This document shows positions 46,053 to 55,066 of a stretch of 64,000 bases of DNA, one piece after another. The translations under genes and the position numbers were made by a program. Origin of the DNA: Robinsoniella peoriensis (GTDB lineage Bacteria > Bacillota > Clostridia > Lachnospirales > Lachnospiraceae); assembly GCF_000797495.1 (NCBI RefSeq), contig NZ_JTGN01000010.1:221314-285313 (forward strand). The letters are read 5' to 3'. The notes under the pieces are model-generated. The model was given only the letters and a program-made list of their open reading frames with translations. It made no database searches and had not been told where the DNA came from. Positions within the stretch are counted from its first letter, which is position 1, and every line of letters starts with the position of its first letter.

Positions 46053-46883
46053 ATGAAGAGAAAGAAAGCGCTTTATGCAGCAGGAGATGTGATTGGAATT
46101 GTAGTTGCATTTTTTATCTTTATTATTCCATTTATCTTCATGTTTGTAAATTCCCTGAAAGAGAGAAGAGAAGCCAATCTGCTCAGCATTGCATGGCCGA
46201 AAGAATTACAGTGGGATAACTTTAAGCAGGTATTGACAACCAGTAATGGTATTGTAATTACGGCATTTAAGAACAGTTTTATTCTTACGGCAGGATCTGT
46301 TGTAGTATTGATTATAGTATGCGCTATGGCAGGCTATGTTCTGCAAAGAAGAAATGATAAGACCACTGGTGTTGTAAATGCTCTCGTAATGTCTGGTCTT
46401 ATGGTTCCGCCGGCTATTCTTCCTACAATCTGGGTAATGCAGGGTTTACATATTTATAAAACCATGTTTGGAATGATCATGGTAGAAGTAGCATTACAGA
46501 TACCGTTCACAATTATGCTTTACCGTGGATTTATGGGTTCAATTCCGACAGAGCTGGAAGAGGCGGGATATATCGATGGCTGTACAAGAAGCAAACTGTT
46601 TACTGCAGTGATCTTTCCACTGCTGAAACCGGTAACTGCAACGGTTACAATTCTGAACGCAGTTACGGTATTTAATGACTTTACTAATCCGTTATATTTT
46701 CTTCCCGGAAATAAAAACGCAACTGTCCAGCTGACGCTATACAGCTTCATGGGCAAGTATTCAAGTTCCTATAACCTGCTTTTTGCAGATGTTCTGATAA
46801 TTACAATACCAATGTTAATTCTGTTTATTATTTTTAACAAAAGAATTGTAGATGGTATGGTAGCCGGAGCCGTGAAGGGCTGA
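46053..46883 (+). CDS. ABC importer 2 permease (MalG/UgpE-like)
   Basis: This 276-residue permease has six helices, the coupling loop EEAGYIDGCTRSKLFTAVIFPL and the typical end VDGMVAGAVKG. It is the partner of the preceding permease. As in importer 1, no ATPase gene is near. A hairpin follows. Confidence 0.94.
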   Translation: MKRKKALYAAGDVIGIVVAFFIFIIPFIFMFVNSLKERREANLLSIAWPKELQWDNFKQVLTTSNGIVITAFKNSFILTAGSVVVLIIVCAMAGYVLQRRNDKTTGVVNALVMSGLMVPPAILPTIWVMQGLHIYKTMFGMIMVEVALQIPFTIMLYRGFMGSIPTELEEAGYIDGCTRSKLFTAVIFPLLKPVTATVTILNAVTVFNDFTNPLYFLPGNKNATVQLTLYSFMGKYSSSYNLLFADVLIITIPMLILFIIFNKRIVDGMVAGAVKG

Positions 46884-46897
46884 AAAAGAAAAGTAAA

Positions 46898-46948
46898 TAA
46901 CCGGTACAAGGGAGAAGAGGTTTATTCTTTACTTGTACTGGTATTTTA
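46898..46948 (+). terminator. Stem-loop terminator after importer 2
   Basis: ACCGGTACAAG pairs with CTTGTACTGGT (one bulge/mismatch), then ATTTTAG. It is a modest terminator; read-through to the kinase gene is possible. Confidence 0.55.
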
Positions 46949-47007
46949 GCATATCTGCAGTTATAATATTCCCGTAATAAAATGGTGAAAAGACATAGGA
47001 GGGACAT

Positions 47008-48798
47008 ATGAGATTTCGGACAAGAATGATATTATCTTATGCAGTATTTGTGTTGATGGCAGCGCTTATACTAGGGCTTGCGTACAACCGTTATACAATT
47101 CGGGAATATAAGAATAACGAATACAATGATACGCAGTTTATTTCGGAAAGGCTGGCAAATCAGTTTGATGAATCCATAAAAACCATGAAATCTATTACAG
47201 ACTACATATTGTCAGATACCGGAATGCTGTCTTCCATACGGATGCTGGCAAGTACAGATCACAACAACGAAAGCCAGTCGGGTTATATTGAAGAAGCGAA
47301 GACGACAATTCAGTCCGGGATCAATACGGACTATATGATCAAGAATTTCTATCGTGTTCTGGTATTCAATCAATACGGAGATGTAGTAGGAAGTTCCAAT
47401 TATGAAAACAGGATAATAAATCAAAATAAAAAAACGGAGGATCTGTTATGGCTCTCTAAAGTAGAGGGACATCGTGGAAAACCAGTTCTGATCGGGATAC
47501 ATAAAGATGACTGGGGACTGAAAAGTCAGGAAATGGTCTATTCAATTGCCAGAGAAATACAGGGAAAATCTATGGGGTATATTGAAGTACAGAGAACTGT
47601 AGTGCCACCCGGCGTAAATAACTTAAAAGAGCTGTTTGAGCTGCCGAAATCAGGAATGGATGTGGCAGCAGTGACCGAAGACGGAGAGATACTGTATTCC
47701 ACTTTAAAAGGAAACCAGAATGATTTTTACCGAAAGCTGGCCCAAAAAGATAAGCTTGGAGTGGCCGAATACCGAAATGATGTTACAAATAACAAAGAAC
47801 TGATAGCTATCAGCAATTCTAAAGAAACCGGTGTTAAGATCATGGTCATAGAAAATATGAACCAGCTAGAACGGGAAATCGGATATGTAGCACCCTTAAC
47901 CTTTGTGATTGCGGGATGCTTTTTTATGATTTCCATGGTATTTGTGTTTATTGTATCCGGGCATTTGACAAAACCTATTCAAAAATTAAGAGAGCAAATG
48001 GAGAATACCAGGATCGAGAATCTGGATCAGGAGGTGTATTTAGATACATCTAACGATGAGATGGAGGCGCTCAGTAAATCCTATCAAAAGGTGTTAACCC
48101 GTCTGGATGAATCGATTGTTAAGGAAAAGCGGCTGTCAATTTTGCAGCTTCAGGCGCAGTTTGATACTCTTCAGGCACAGGTGAATCCGCATTTTCTGTA
48201 TAATGTTCTTAACGTAATTGCAAACAGGGGAATGAACAGCGGGGACGAAACAATCTGTGAGATCTGCGGCAGTCTGGCTGCAATGCTCCGGTATGCCACC
48301 AGTACGGTAGAGCGCTATGCTGCCATCGGTCAGGAGCTGCAGTATCTGGAACAGTATTTTTATCTGATTAAATCCAGGTATGAACACAAACTGCAATACC
48401 ATATGGAAGTGGAGGAAGAAATCAAAGCAGAGATTATTCCCAAAATTGTATTGCAGCAGATTGTAGAGAACAGTATCAACCACGGATTTACCCAGACCTC
48501 CCATATTATGGAGATAGATATCAAAGGCTGGAAAGAGGACGGATTCTGGTATATTCAGGTATCGGATAACGGACAGGGGATAGAAGAGGAGGTGCTGAAA
48601 GATCTGCAGCATAAAATAGCCAGGATTCGGGACAGGCTGGGCAATAAACGCAGCAACGTGGAAATGGAAATCGGAGGTATGGGACTGATTAATACCTATG
48701 CAAGACTTTACCTGTTATATAATGAAGATCTTGTATTTGAAATTAATAATTGTGATACGGGAGCAGTAGTAAAGATAGGTGGAAAGTTAAAAAACTGA
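47008..48798 (+). CDS. YesM/LytS-type sensor histidine kinase
   Basis: This is a 596-residue kinase. A first helix (about 8-26) and a second (about 292-316, AGCFFMISMVFVFIVSG) flank a large extracellular sensor of about 265 residues. A HAMP domain follows (TKPIQKLREQMENTR). The His_kinase domain has the phosphorylated His in VNPHFLYNVLNVI. The ATPase domain has EQIVENSINHGF-type N box and DNGQGIEEE. Kinases of this class, paired with YesN regulators, sense carbohydrates or binding-protein complexes next to importers. GGAGGG lies before the ATG. Confidence 0.94.
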   Translation: MRFRTRMILSYAVFVLMAALILGLAYNRYTIREYKNNEYNDTQFISERLANQFDESIKTMKSITDYILSDTGMLSSIRMLASTDHNNESQSGYIEEAKTTIQSGINTDYMIKNFYRVLVFNQYGDVVGSSNYENRIINQNKKTEDLLWLSKVEGHRGKPVLIGIHKDDWGLKSQEMVYSIAREIQGKSMGYIEVQRTVVPPGVNNLKELFELPKSGMDVAAVTEDGEILYSTLKGNQNDFYRKLAQKDKLGVAEYRNDVTNNKELIAISNSKETGVKIMVIENMNQLEREIGYVAPLTFVIAGCFFMISMVFVFIVSGHLTKPIQKLREQMENTRIENLDQEVYLDTSNDEMEALSKSYQKVLTRLDESIVKEKRLSILQLQAQFDTLQAQVNPHFLYNVLNVIANRGMNSGDETICEICGSLAAMLRYATSTVERYAAIGQELQYLEQYFYLIKSRYEHKLQYHMEVEEEIKAEIIPKIVLQQIVENSINHGFTQTSHIMEIDIKGWKEDGFWYIQVSDNGQGIEEEVLKDLQHKIARIRDRLGNKRSNVEMEIGGMGLINTYARLYLLYNEDLVFEINNCDTGAVVKIGGKLKN

Positions 48799-48853
48799 GG
48801 CTGTATTGCAGGCTATGCCATGGGAAGTAATGAGAAGGTAAGGAGAAAAAGAG

Positions 48854-50356
48854 ATGTTCACAGTAATCGTTGTAGATGATGAACCGGCTGCACTGAATCA
48901 TATTTGTACTATTATAGAAAAAAAGTGTCCGGAGTTCCAGGTGATTGAACGGGCGGAGAATGGAAAAGAAGCAATGGACAAGGTAAGGCAAAATAAGCCG
49001 GATGTGGTAATTTCCGACATTAGTATGCCTATTATGAATGGGCTGGAGCTGGTTGCCGGGATTAAAAAAGAATTTCCCTGGATGATTTCCGTTATTGTAA
49101 GCGGATACCAGGATTTTGAATATGCCCAGGGAGCGATCAAATCAGGTGTTACGGATTATATCTTAAAACCGGTTATGCCCTCGGAGCTGAAAAGCCTGTT
49201 TGACCTTTTGGAGGAAAAGCTGAGAAAACGTTATTATCTGGAGCGTAATGACGTCATGCGTAAAATATGCCGGGGCATTGATATAGATGAGGCGGTTTTG
49301 AAACGGTACTTTCCACAAAACCAGTATTATGGAGCAGTGGTGAGACTCAATGGACTGCCCAGGCGTTTTATGAATGGGGCAGGACGGGAAATATTTTCAG
49401 ATATTCATGAAATGATGTTTGTATATGGCAGGGATGAAATGGAAGCTCTGTACATCTGTCCTGCTGAATTGATTTTTATGACCAGTTTTGAAAGCATGAT
49501 ACGGGGAAAGATCGCAAAAGAACAGCCGGTATCGGCTTATATGACAGCTGTGATTATGCGTAATCCCTTTGAAGTAATGGAAATGGAGGAAACGGTTAAG
49601 CGTCTGTACCGGATGATTGATAAAAAGACAGTACTGGGAAAGACCCAGATTCTGATTATGGACGAGCTTGATAAAAGATGTGCCGGGGAGAAGTTTGAAA
49701 ACCATCCTGAGTATCTGAGGGAATTTGAGATACTGGCTGAAAAGCAAAAATATGATAAAATGAAAGGAGAAGTCAAGCGTCTGCTGAACTTATGGCAGGA
49801 TGAAAACCGGCCCCAGATCTGGGTAGAGGGGATGGTGAGACAGATATTTTATATGATGCAGCGTTACAGTGGGCAGATAGAAGAGAACAACGACTATGAA
49901 TTTATGCTGGAAGAAGCTTTTTTCTACTCCGGGAACGCTGAGGAATTGGCTGAAAATGTGAATGAAGTCCTTTTTAAAGATAAAAAAGAGGAAATCCAGA
50001 GCCAGACAAAACTGGATACCCAGGGCTATTTTGAAAGCATTAAAGAATATCTGAAAAAGCATGTAGCCGAACCGGTTACATTGGGCATGGTATGTAAGGA
50101 GTTTGGAGTATCACAGACATACTTGAGCAAACTGTTCCGAAAATACGAAGAGTTGTCTTTTAACAACTATCTGACAATGCTGCGTATGGAGCGGGCAAAA
50201 GATCTGATGAGTAATGGAGGCAAGGTGTTTGTAAAGGATGTTGCATTACAGGTGGGATATAGCGACCAGTTTTATTTCAGCCGTATTTTTCGCTCCTATA
50301 CAGGAGTTTGTCCCACTGACTTTATTGAAAATATAGAAAAACAAGAAAAGAGGTAG
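48854..50356 (+). CDS. YesN-type response regulator with AraC DNA-binding domain
   Basis: This is a 500-residue regulator. The receiver domain (about 1-120) has the phosphoacceptor Asp55 in VVISDISMPIMNG and a Lys in TDYILKPVMP. The middle linker region is of unknown fold. The C-terminal 105 residues form an AraC double helix-turn-helix (VTLGMVCKEFGVSQTYLSKLF, VKDVALQVGYSDQFYFSRIFR). It is partnered with the kinase upstream, 55 bp away. The GH106-like gene begins 4 bp after its stop, so both are likely expressed together. It probably activates importer 2. Confidence 0.95.
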   Translation: MFTVIVVDDEPAALNHICTIIEKKCPEFQVIERAENGKEAMDKVRQNKPDVVISDISMPIMNGLELVAGIKKEFPWMISVIVSGYQDFEYAQGAIKSGVTDYILKPVMPSELKSLFDLLEEKLRKRYYLERNDVMRKICRGIDIDEAVLKRYFPQNQYYGAVVRLNGLPRRFMNGAGREIFSDIHEMMFVYGRDEMEALYICPAELIFMTSFESMIRGKIAKEQPVSAYMTAVIMRNPFEVMEMEETVKRLYRMIDKKTVLGKTQILIMDELDKRCAGEKFENHPEYLREFEILAEKQKYDKMKGEVKRLLNLWQDENRPQIWVEGMVRQIFYMMQRYSGQIEENNDYEFMLEEAFFYSGNAEELAENVNEVLFKDKKEEIQSQTKLDTQGYFESIKEYLKKHVAEPVTLGMVCKEFGVSQTYLSKLFRKYEELSFNNYLTMLRMERAKDLMSNGGKVFVKDVALQVGYSDQFYFSRIFRSYTGVCPTDFIENIEKQEKR

Positions 50357-50360
50357 AGCG

Positions 50361-53300
50361 ATGCTGTATAAAAAAACAGGGGAATTATCAAAAGAAACAT
50401 TTCAGAATCCGTCTTCTGAATACCGGGGGGCGCCATTTTGGGCATGGAATTGCAAAATGGACAAAGAAAAAGTTGACCATACCTTAGAAGAGTTACAGAA
50501 AATGGGCATGGGAGGCGGTCACATTCATTGCAGGACAGGGATGGCAAATGAATATCTGGGCGAAGAATTTATGGATCTGGTGCGCTATACAGATGAGGAA
50601 GCGAAAAAGAGAGGAATGCTGGCGTGGCTTTACGATGAAGATCGCTGGCCATCCGGAGCAGGCGGAGGGCTTGTGACCAGAGAAGAAAAGTACCGTATCC
50701 GGTTCCTGGTTTTCAGTCCCGTCCCGCTGGAAGACAAGAATGAGAAATCCAATCAGCTATCTTCCAGCGGACAGGCGGTACGCAGCAACAACCGCAGACT
50801 CCTGGGACGTTATCAGGTAAAAATAGAGAATGGTTTTCTAAATGATTACCAGATGCTTAAAGAGAATGAAGAAATCCGATCCGGTTACCAGCCCTGGTAT
50901 GCATATCTGGAAATATCGGGTGATAATCCATGGTTTAATAATCAGGCGTATCTGAACACACTGGATAAAGCGGCTGTGAAGCGGTTTGTAGAAGTGACAC
51001 ATGAGAAATATTATGAGAAACTGGGAGATGAGTTCGGTAAATCCATCCCGGGAATATTTACGGATGAACCCCAGTTTTCCCATAAGACAAGGCTGGCATT
51101 TGCAAAGGAAAGAAAAGAGGTTACCATACCATTTACGGATGATCTGGAAGATACCTATAGGGATGTATACGGACACAGTCTTTTAGCAGGGCTTCCCGAA
51201 TTGTTCTGGGAGCTGGGAGAAGGAAAGTTTTCAAAGATCCGGTATAACTACCACGACCACATTTGTGAACGTTTTACAGATGCATTTGCAGATACCATTG
51301 GCGACTGGTGTAAAGCACATGATATTCTGCTTACCGGACATATGATGGAAGAGCCTACGCTGGAATCCCAGACAGCGGCACTGGGAGAAGCAATGCGATC
51401 CTACCGCTCTTTTACACTGCCCGGAATTGATATGCTCTGTGACAGAAGAGAATTGTCCACCGCAAAGCAGGCAGAAAGCGCAGCAAGGCAGTACGGAAGA
51501 CCCGGTGTCATCAGCGAACTTTACGGGGTGACCAACTGGGATTTTGATTTCCGGGGACATAAGCTTCAGGGTGACTGGCAGGCTGCGCTGGGAGTAACTG
51601 TCCGGGTGCCCCATCTTACCTGGACATCAATGGCGGGAGAGGCGAAGAGGGACTATCCGGCTGCCATCGGCTACCAGTCCCCATGGTATGAAGAGTATCA
51701 TTATGTAGAAGATTATTTTGCAAGATTAAATACGGCCCTTACCAGAGGAAAACCTTCCGTAAAAGTAGGTGTCATCCATCCCATTGAATCTTACTGGCTC
51801 TATTGGGGAACGGAAGAACATACGGGAGGTATCCGCCGGGAAATGGATGAAAATTTCAAGAATCTGATTGAATGGATGCTCTATGGCCTGGTAGATTTTG
51901 ATTTCCTTGCAGAGTCTCTGCTGCCGGAACTGACAAATGAGATACAGGTGAAGGGTAAGAAGCTTAAGGTAGGAGAGATGGAATACGAGACGGTTCTGGT
52001 TCCGGGATGTGTAACCATCAGACGTTCTACCCTGGAGATCCTGAAACAATTTAAGGCACAGGGAGGAAAGGTTATTTTCATGGGAGAGGCTGCGAAGATG
52101 GTTCAGGTAGAACCAAGTAATGAGGTTAAAGAACTGGCACGACAATGCCTCTGTATTCCCTATAACCGTAATTCCCTGCTTGGGGCATTAGAAGAAGAAC
52201 GGGAACTGGATATCCGAAATGAAGATGGAAACCGGACGGGGAACATCATCTACCAGCTCCGTAATGAAGGAGAAGAACGCTGGCTGTTCCTGGCACATGT
52301 GATGCCTATGCCTAACAGTGATATTCCGGCAGAGGAAAAACTTTCTATACGCATCCGGGGAAATTATAGGATAACCCGCTACGATGCCCTTACCGGGGAG
52401 ATTCACCAGGTGGATACAGTGCTGGAAAATGGTTATACGGTACTGGAAAGAAGCATGTTTGAACATGACAGCCTTCTTCTGCATTTAAAAGCAGTAAACT
52501 GCGGCAAGAATTTATGTGATGTAGAGAATCGGAAGGAAGAGGCACTAAAAGACTGTAGCAGGGAGAAACAGATTCAGCTTCCGGAAGAAGTACCGGTAAC
52601 CTTAAGTGAGCCAAATGTATACCTTCTGGATATGGCGCAGTACCGGTTTGATGAAGAGGATTGGCAGGAAAAAGAAGAAATTCTGAGAATTGATAATCTG
52701 TTCCGGGAAAAATTAGCATATCCCCTTCGCATGGAAGCCTTTGCGCAGCCGTGGCTCAATCAGGAAGAGGAACCTTATGAACATAAATTAAGTCTTCGTT
52801 TTAGCATATATTCTGAAATTGAATTACCGAAGGTAAGTCTGGCACTGGAAAATGGGGAAGACACCCTTGTCTTTTTCAACGGTGAGCAGATGGCCGGAAA
52901 AAGAACCGGATGGTATACGGACAGGGAAATCGATGTGATAGAGCTGTCGCAGCTTAGAAAGGGTGAAAATGTACTGATTACAGAAATCCCCTACAACTCT
53001 AAAAGGAATGTGGAAGCAATGTATCTTCTGGGAGATTTTGGCGTCAGGGCACAGGGCAGCAGTGCAGTGGTCATAAGTCCGGTGACATCCCTTTATTTCG
53101 GAGATATAACAAGACAGGGACTGCCATTCTATGGAGGAAATCTTACCTATCATATCACCGTAAATACGGAAGAAGCGTTCCTGGCACTGGAAGCCACCAT
53201 GTTCCGCAACCCGGTATTAAAGGCAGCAATAGACGGAAAAGAAGCAGGATATATCTGTTATTCACCTTATCGTCTGGAACTTGGGAAAGCAGATGCCGGA

Positions 53301-53501
53301 ATCCATCGAATAGATCTGACGGCATTTGGAAACCGGGTAAACACATTTGGTACCATACACAATTGTAACCGCACAGAAGACTGGATCGGACCGAATGCCT
53401 GGAGAACAGAAGGAAGCAGCTGGGCATATGAATATCAGCTGCGGGAGACCGGACTTTTAAAGGCACCGGTATTAACAAAAAGAAACGTAATAATTAAATA
53501 G
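50361..53501 (+). CDS. GH106-like glycosidase (putative alpha-L-rhamnosidase)
   Basis: This is a 1046-residue protein without a signal peptide. The N-terminal half resembles the GH106/rhamnosidase-like barrel family: YRGAPFWAWNCKMDKEKV, GGGHIHCRTGM, WLYDEDRWPSGAGGG, GIFTDEPQFS and GHMMEEPTLESQ, with acidic residues suited to catalysis. Further on are a beta region (GCVTIRRSTLEILKQ) and a C-terminal galactose-binding-like domain. The family match rests on these motifs, not a search, and the enzyme could belong to a neighbouring uncharacterised family. It would complement the GH78 enzyme in removing rhamnose from branched glycans. Confidence 0.75.
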   Translation: MLYKKTGELSKETFQNPSSEYRGAPFWAWNCKMDKEKVDHTLEELQKMGMGGGHIHCRTGMANEYLGEEFMDLVRYTDEEAKKRGMLAWLYDEDRWPSGAGGGLVTREEKYRIRFLVFSPVPLEDKNEKSNQLSSSGQAVRSNNRRLLGRYQVKIENGFLNDYQMLKENEEIRSGYQPWYAYLEISGDNPWFNNQAYLNTLDKAAVKRFVEVTHEKYYEKLGDEFGKSIPGIFTDEPQFSHKTRLAFAKERKEVTIPFTDDLEDTYRDVYGHSLLAGLPELFWELGEGKFSKIRYNYHDHICERFTDAFADTIGDWCKAHDILLTGHMMEEPTLESQTAALGEAMRSYRSFTLPGIDMLCDRRELSTAKQAESAARQYGRPGVISELYGVTNWDFDFRGHKLQGDWQAALGVTVRVPHLTWTSMAGEAKRDYPAAIGYQSPWYEEYHYVEDYFARLNTALTRGKPSVKVGVIHPIESYWLYWGTEEHTGGIRREMDENFKNLIEWMLYGLVDFDFLAESLLPELTNEIQVKGKKLKVGEMEYETVLVPGCVTIRRSTLEILKQFKAQGGKVIFMGEAAKMVQVEPSNEVKELARQCLCIPYNRNSLLGALEEERELDIRNEDGNRTGNIIYQLRNEGEERWLFLAHVMPMPNSDIPAEEKLSIRIRGNYRITRYDALTGEIHQVDTVLENGYTVLERSMFEHDSLLLHLKAVNCGKNLCDVENRKEEALKDCSREKQIQLPEEVPVTLSEPNVYLLDMAQYRFDEEDWQEKEEILRIDNLFREKLAYPLRMEAFAQPWLNQEEEPYEHKLSLRFSIYSEIELPKVSLALENGEDTLVFFNGEQMAGKRTGWYTDREIDVIELSQLRKGENVLITEIPYNSKRNVEAMYLLGDFGVRAQGSSAVVISPVTSLYFGDITRQGLPFYGGNLTYHITVNTEEAFLALEATMFRNPVLKAAIDGKEAGYICYSPYRLELGKADAGIHRIDLTAFGNRVNTFGTIHNCNRTEDWIGPNAWRTEGSSWAYEYQLRETGLLKAPVLTKRNVIIK

Positions 53502-53508
53502 CACAAAA

Positions 53509-53543
53509 AGAAAATCCTCAGCAACGCACGCTGAGGATTTTCT
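53509..53543. terminator. Terminator after the glycan locus
   Basis: AGAAAATCCTCAGC and GCTGAGGATTTTCT form a perfect 14-bp stem with a 7-base loop. It ends the YesMN-GH106 unit. Confidence 0.85.
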
Positions 53544-53581
53544 AAAGGAAAGAGAAAAAATTAAAAATATTTTGAGGGAGT

Positions 53582-53645
53582 ACTTCGCAGCGTGTGGGGG
53601 CTGCGAAGTGTGAGTTATGAAATATATTAGCTTGTTTGCTAATAT
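53582..53645. other. Two extra stem-loops before mreB
   Basis: ACTTCGCAGC (53582-53591) pairs with GCTGCGAAGT (53600-53609). ATATTAGC (53624-53631) pairs with GCTAATAT (53638-53645). A further inverted pair ACATAGT/ACTATGT lies at 53648-53682. No function is evident; with the terminator just upstream they fill the gap 53502-53784 together with the mreB promoter. Confidence 0.5.
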
Positions 53646-53720
53646 AAACATAGTATAAAACATAAATGTGTTCAAACTATGTTCTAATTATAAAGAAAAT
53701 GTTAATTTACTAAAAAATGC

Positions 53721-53749
53721 TTTTCATTTTTGTAATAATTGTATATAAT
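53721..53749 (+). promoter_or_regulatory. Probable promoter of the MreB-type gene
   Basis: TTTTCA (53721-53726) and TATAAT (53744-53749) are 17 bp apart, 35 bp before the start. The -35 is weak. Confidence 0.45.
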
Positions 53750-53784
53750 AAAAGGCACAACAGTTTTTGGAAAGGGGTAGTAAG

Positions 53785-54774
53785 ATGGCGTCGTCAGATA
53801 TCGGTATCGATTTGGGTACGGCCAGTATCCTTGTGTATGTCAGGGGAAAGGGCGTCGTATTAAAAGAACCTTCAGTGGTGGCTTTTGACAGAGACACAAA
53901 TAAGATTAAAGCAATCGGGGAAGAAGCAAGAGTACTGCTTGGCAGATCTCCGGGTAATATAGTAGCGATCCGTCCGCTTCGTAAAGGAGTAATATCCGAT
54001 TATACTGTTACGGAGCAGATGTTAAAATATTTTATACAAAAGGCAATCGGCAAATTGTCATTTCGCAAGCCAAGGATCAGTATCAGTGTTCCAAGCAGCG
54101 TTACGGAAGTTGAGAAGAAGGCAGTAGAAGATGCTACATATCTGGCAGGAGCCAGAGAAGTGCAGATTATAGATGAGCCTATAGCGGCAGCAATCGGTGC
54201 GGGCATTGATGTATCAAGACCCTGCGGGAATATGATTGTGGATATCGGGGGAGGCACCTGCGATGTTGCAGTTATTTCATTGAATGGAATAGTGGTAAGT
54301 ACTTCCATCAAAGTGGCAGGAGATGATTTTGATGAGGCGATTATCCGCTACGTAAGGAAAAAGCACAACCTGCTTATTGGAGAACGAACGGCAGAAGATA
54401 TTAAAATTCATGTAGGAACGGCAATTGAGCGTCCTCAGCAAAAGGTGATGGAAGTGAAAGGAAGGGATCTGGTAACCAGCCTTCCGAAAACAGTGAAGAT
54501 TACTTCAGAAGAAGTGAGGGAAGCGCTGAAAGAAGCAACCACACAGATTGTGGATGCAGTCAGAAATGTACTGGAGAAGACCCCTCCGGAGATGGCGGCT
54601 GATGTGGTAGACAGAGGAATTGTGCTTACCGGAGGAGGCGCGCTGCTGGATGGACTGGAAGAATTAATAGAAGAAAAAACAGGCATTAACACCATGACTG
54701 CAGAGGAACCCATGACTGCAGTAGTTGTTGGTACCGGAAGATATATAGAGTTGATGTCTGCAGAGAAAAATTAG
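53785..54774 (+). CDS. mreB: MreB/Mbl-type actin-like cell shape protein
   Basis: This is a 329-residue actin-fold ATPase that forms short filaments under the membrane and guides cell wall synthesis. Phosphate-1 motif IGIDLGTASILVYV, hinge IIDEPIAAAIGAG, phosphate-2 VDIGGGTCDVAVISL and adenosine motif VLTGGGALLDGLEELI are present. The ATG at 53785 follows AAAGGGG by 6 bp; a TTG further upstream is not needed. mreC and mreD do not follow, which suggests a stand-alone Mbl or MreBH paralogue rather than the main mreBCD operon. Confidence 0.93.
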   Translation: MASSDIGIDLGTASILVYVRGKGVVLKEPSVVAFDRDTNKIKAIGEEARVLLGRSPGNIVAIRPLRKGVISDYTVTEQMLKYFIQKAIGKLSFRKPRISISVPSSVTEVEKKAVEDATYLAGAREVQIIDEPIAAAIGAGIDVSRPCGNMIVDIGGGTCDVAVISLNGIVVSTSIKVAGDDFDEAIIRYVRKKHNLLIGERTAEDIKIHVGTAIERPQQKVMEVKGRDLVTSLPKTVKITSEEVREALKEATTQIVDAVRNVLEKTPPEMAADVVDRGIVLTGGGALLDGLEELIEEKTGINTMTAEEPMTAVVVGTGRYIELMSAEKN

Positions 54775-54779
54775 AAAAT

Positions 54780-54847
54780 GAGGCTGTGGTTTAGGTTTGC
54801 CGGACAAGCAGAGTGATCTGACGCCGTGAAACTTAAGCGACAGCCTC
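54780..54847 (+). terminator. Long imperfect hairpin after mreB
   Basis: GAGGCTGT at 54780 pairs with ACAGCCTC ending at 54847. The arms continue inward with mismatches (GGTTTAGGTTTGC against ACTTAAGC). No T-run; termination is uncertain. Confidence 0.45.
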
Positions 54848-54848
54848 A

Positions 54849-55008
54849 GAGCGTGTCTGAAAATTCATTCCCGCCATCTGCACGTCCCGCTTTGCGGTAT
54901 ATTCGCACCAAATTCAGGTTACATAGCCCGCTATGCGCCCTTCATTTGACACGAATCTCCCACAAAGTGTGACGCACAGCTGCCGGAAAGCAAATTTCAG
55001 ACATGCTC
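54849..55008. mobile_element. 160-bp MITE-like palindrome
   Basis: Its ends are inverted: GAGCGTGTCTGAAAATT at 54849 and AAATTTCAGACATGCTC ending at 55008. Inner arms also pair (CGTCCCGCTTTGCGG with CCCACAAAGTGTGACG, ATAGC/GCTAT at the centre). A third copy of the end, GAGCGCGTCTGAAAATAA, follows at 55011-55028. It has no gene. Similar ends and full palindromy suit a nonautonomous insertion. The parental transposase is not in the window. Confidence 0.65.
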
Positions 55009-55066
55009 CGGAGCGCGTCTGAAAATAACACGGGTGCGTGCAGACAGCAGGCACAGGAGAAGTTGA

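Noticed and set aside
53582-53645. CRISPR-like array before mreB
   Set aside because: The repeats are inverted stem pairs with no regular unit or spacers.
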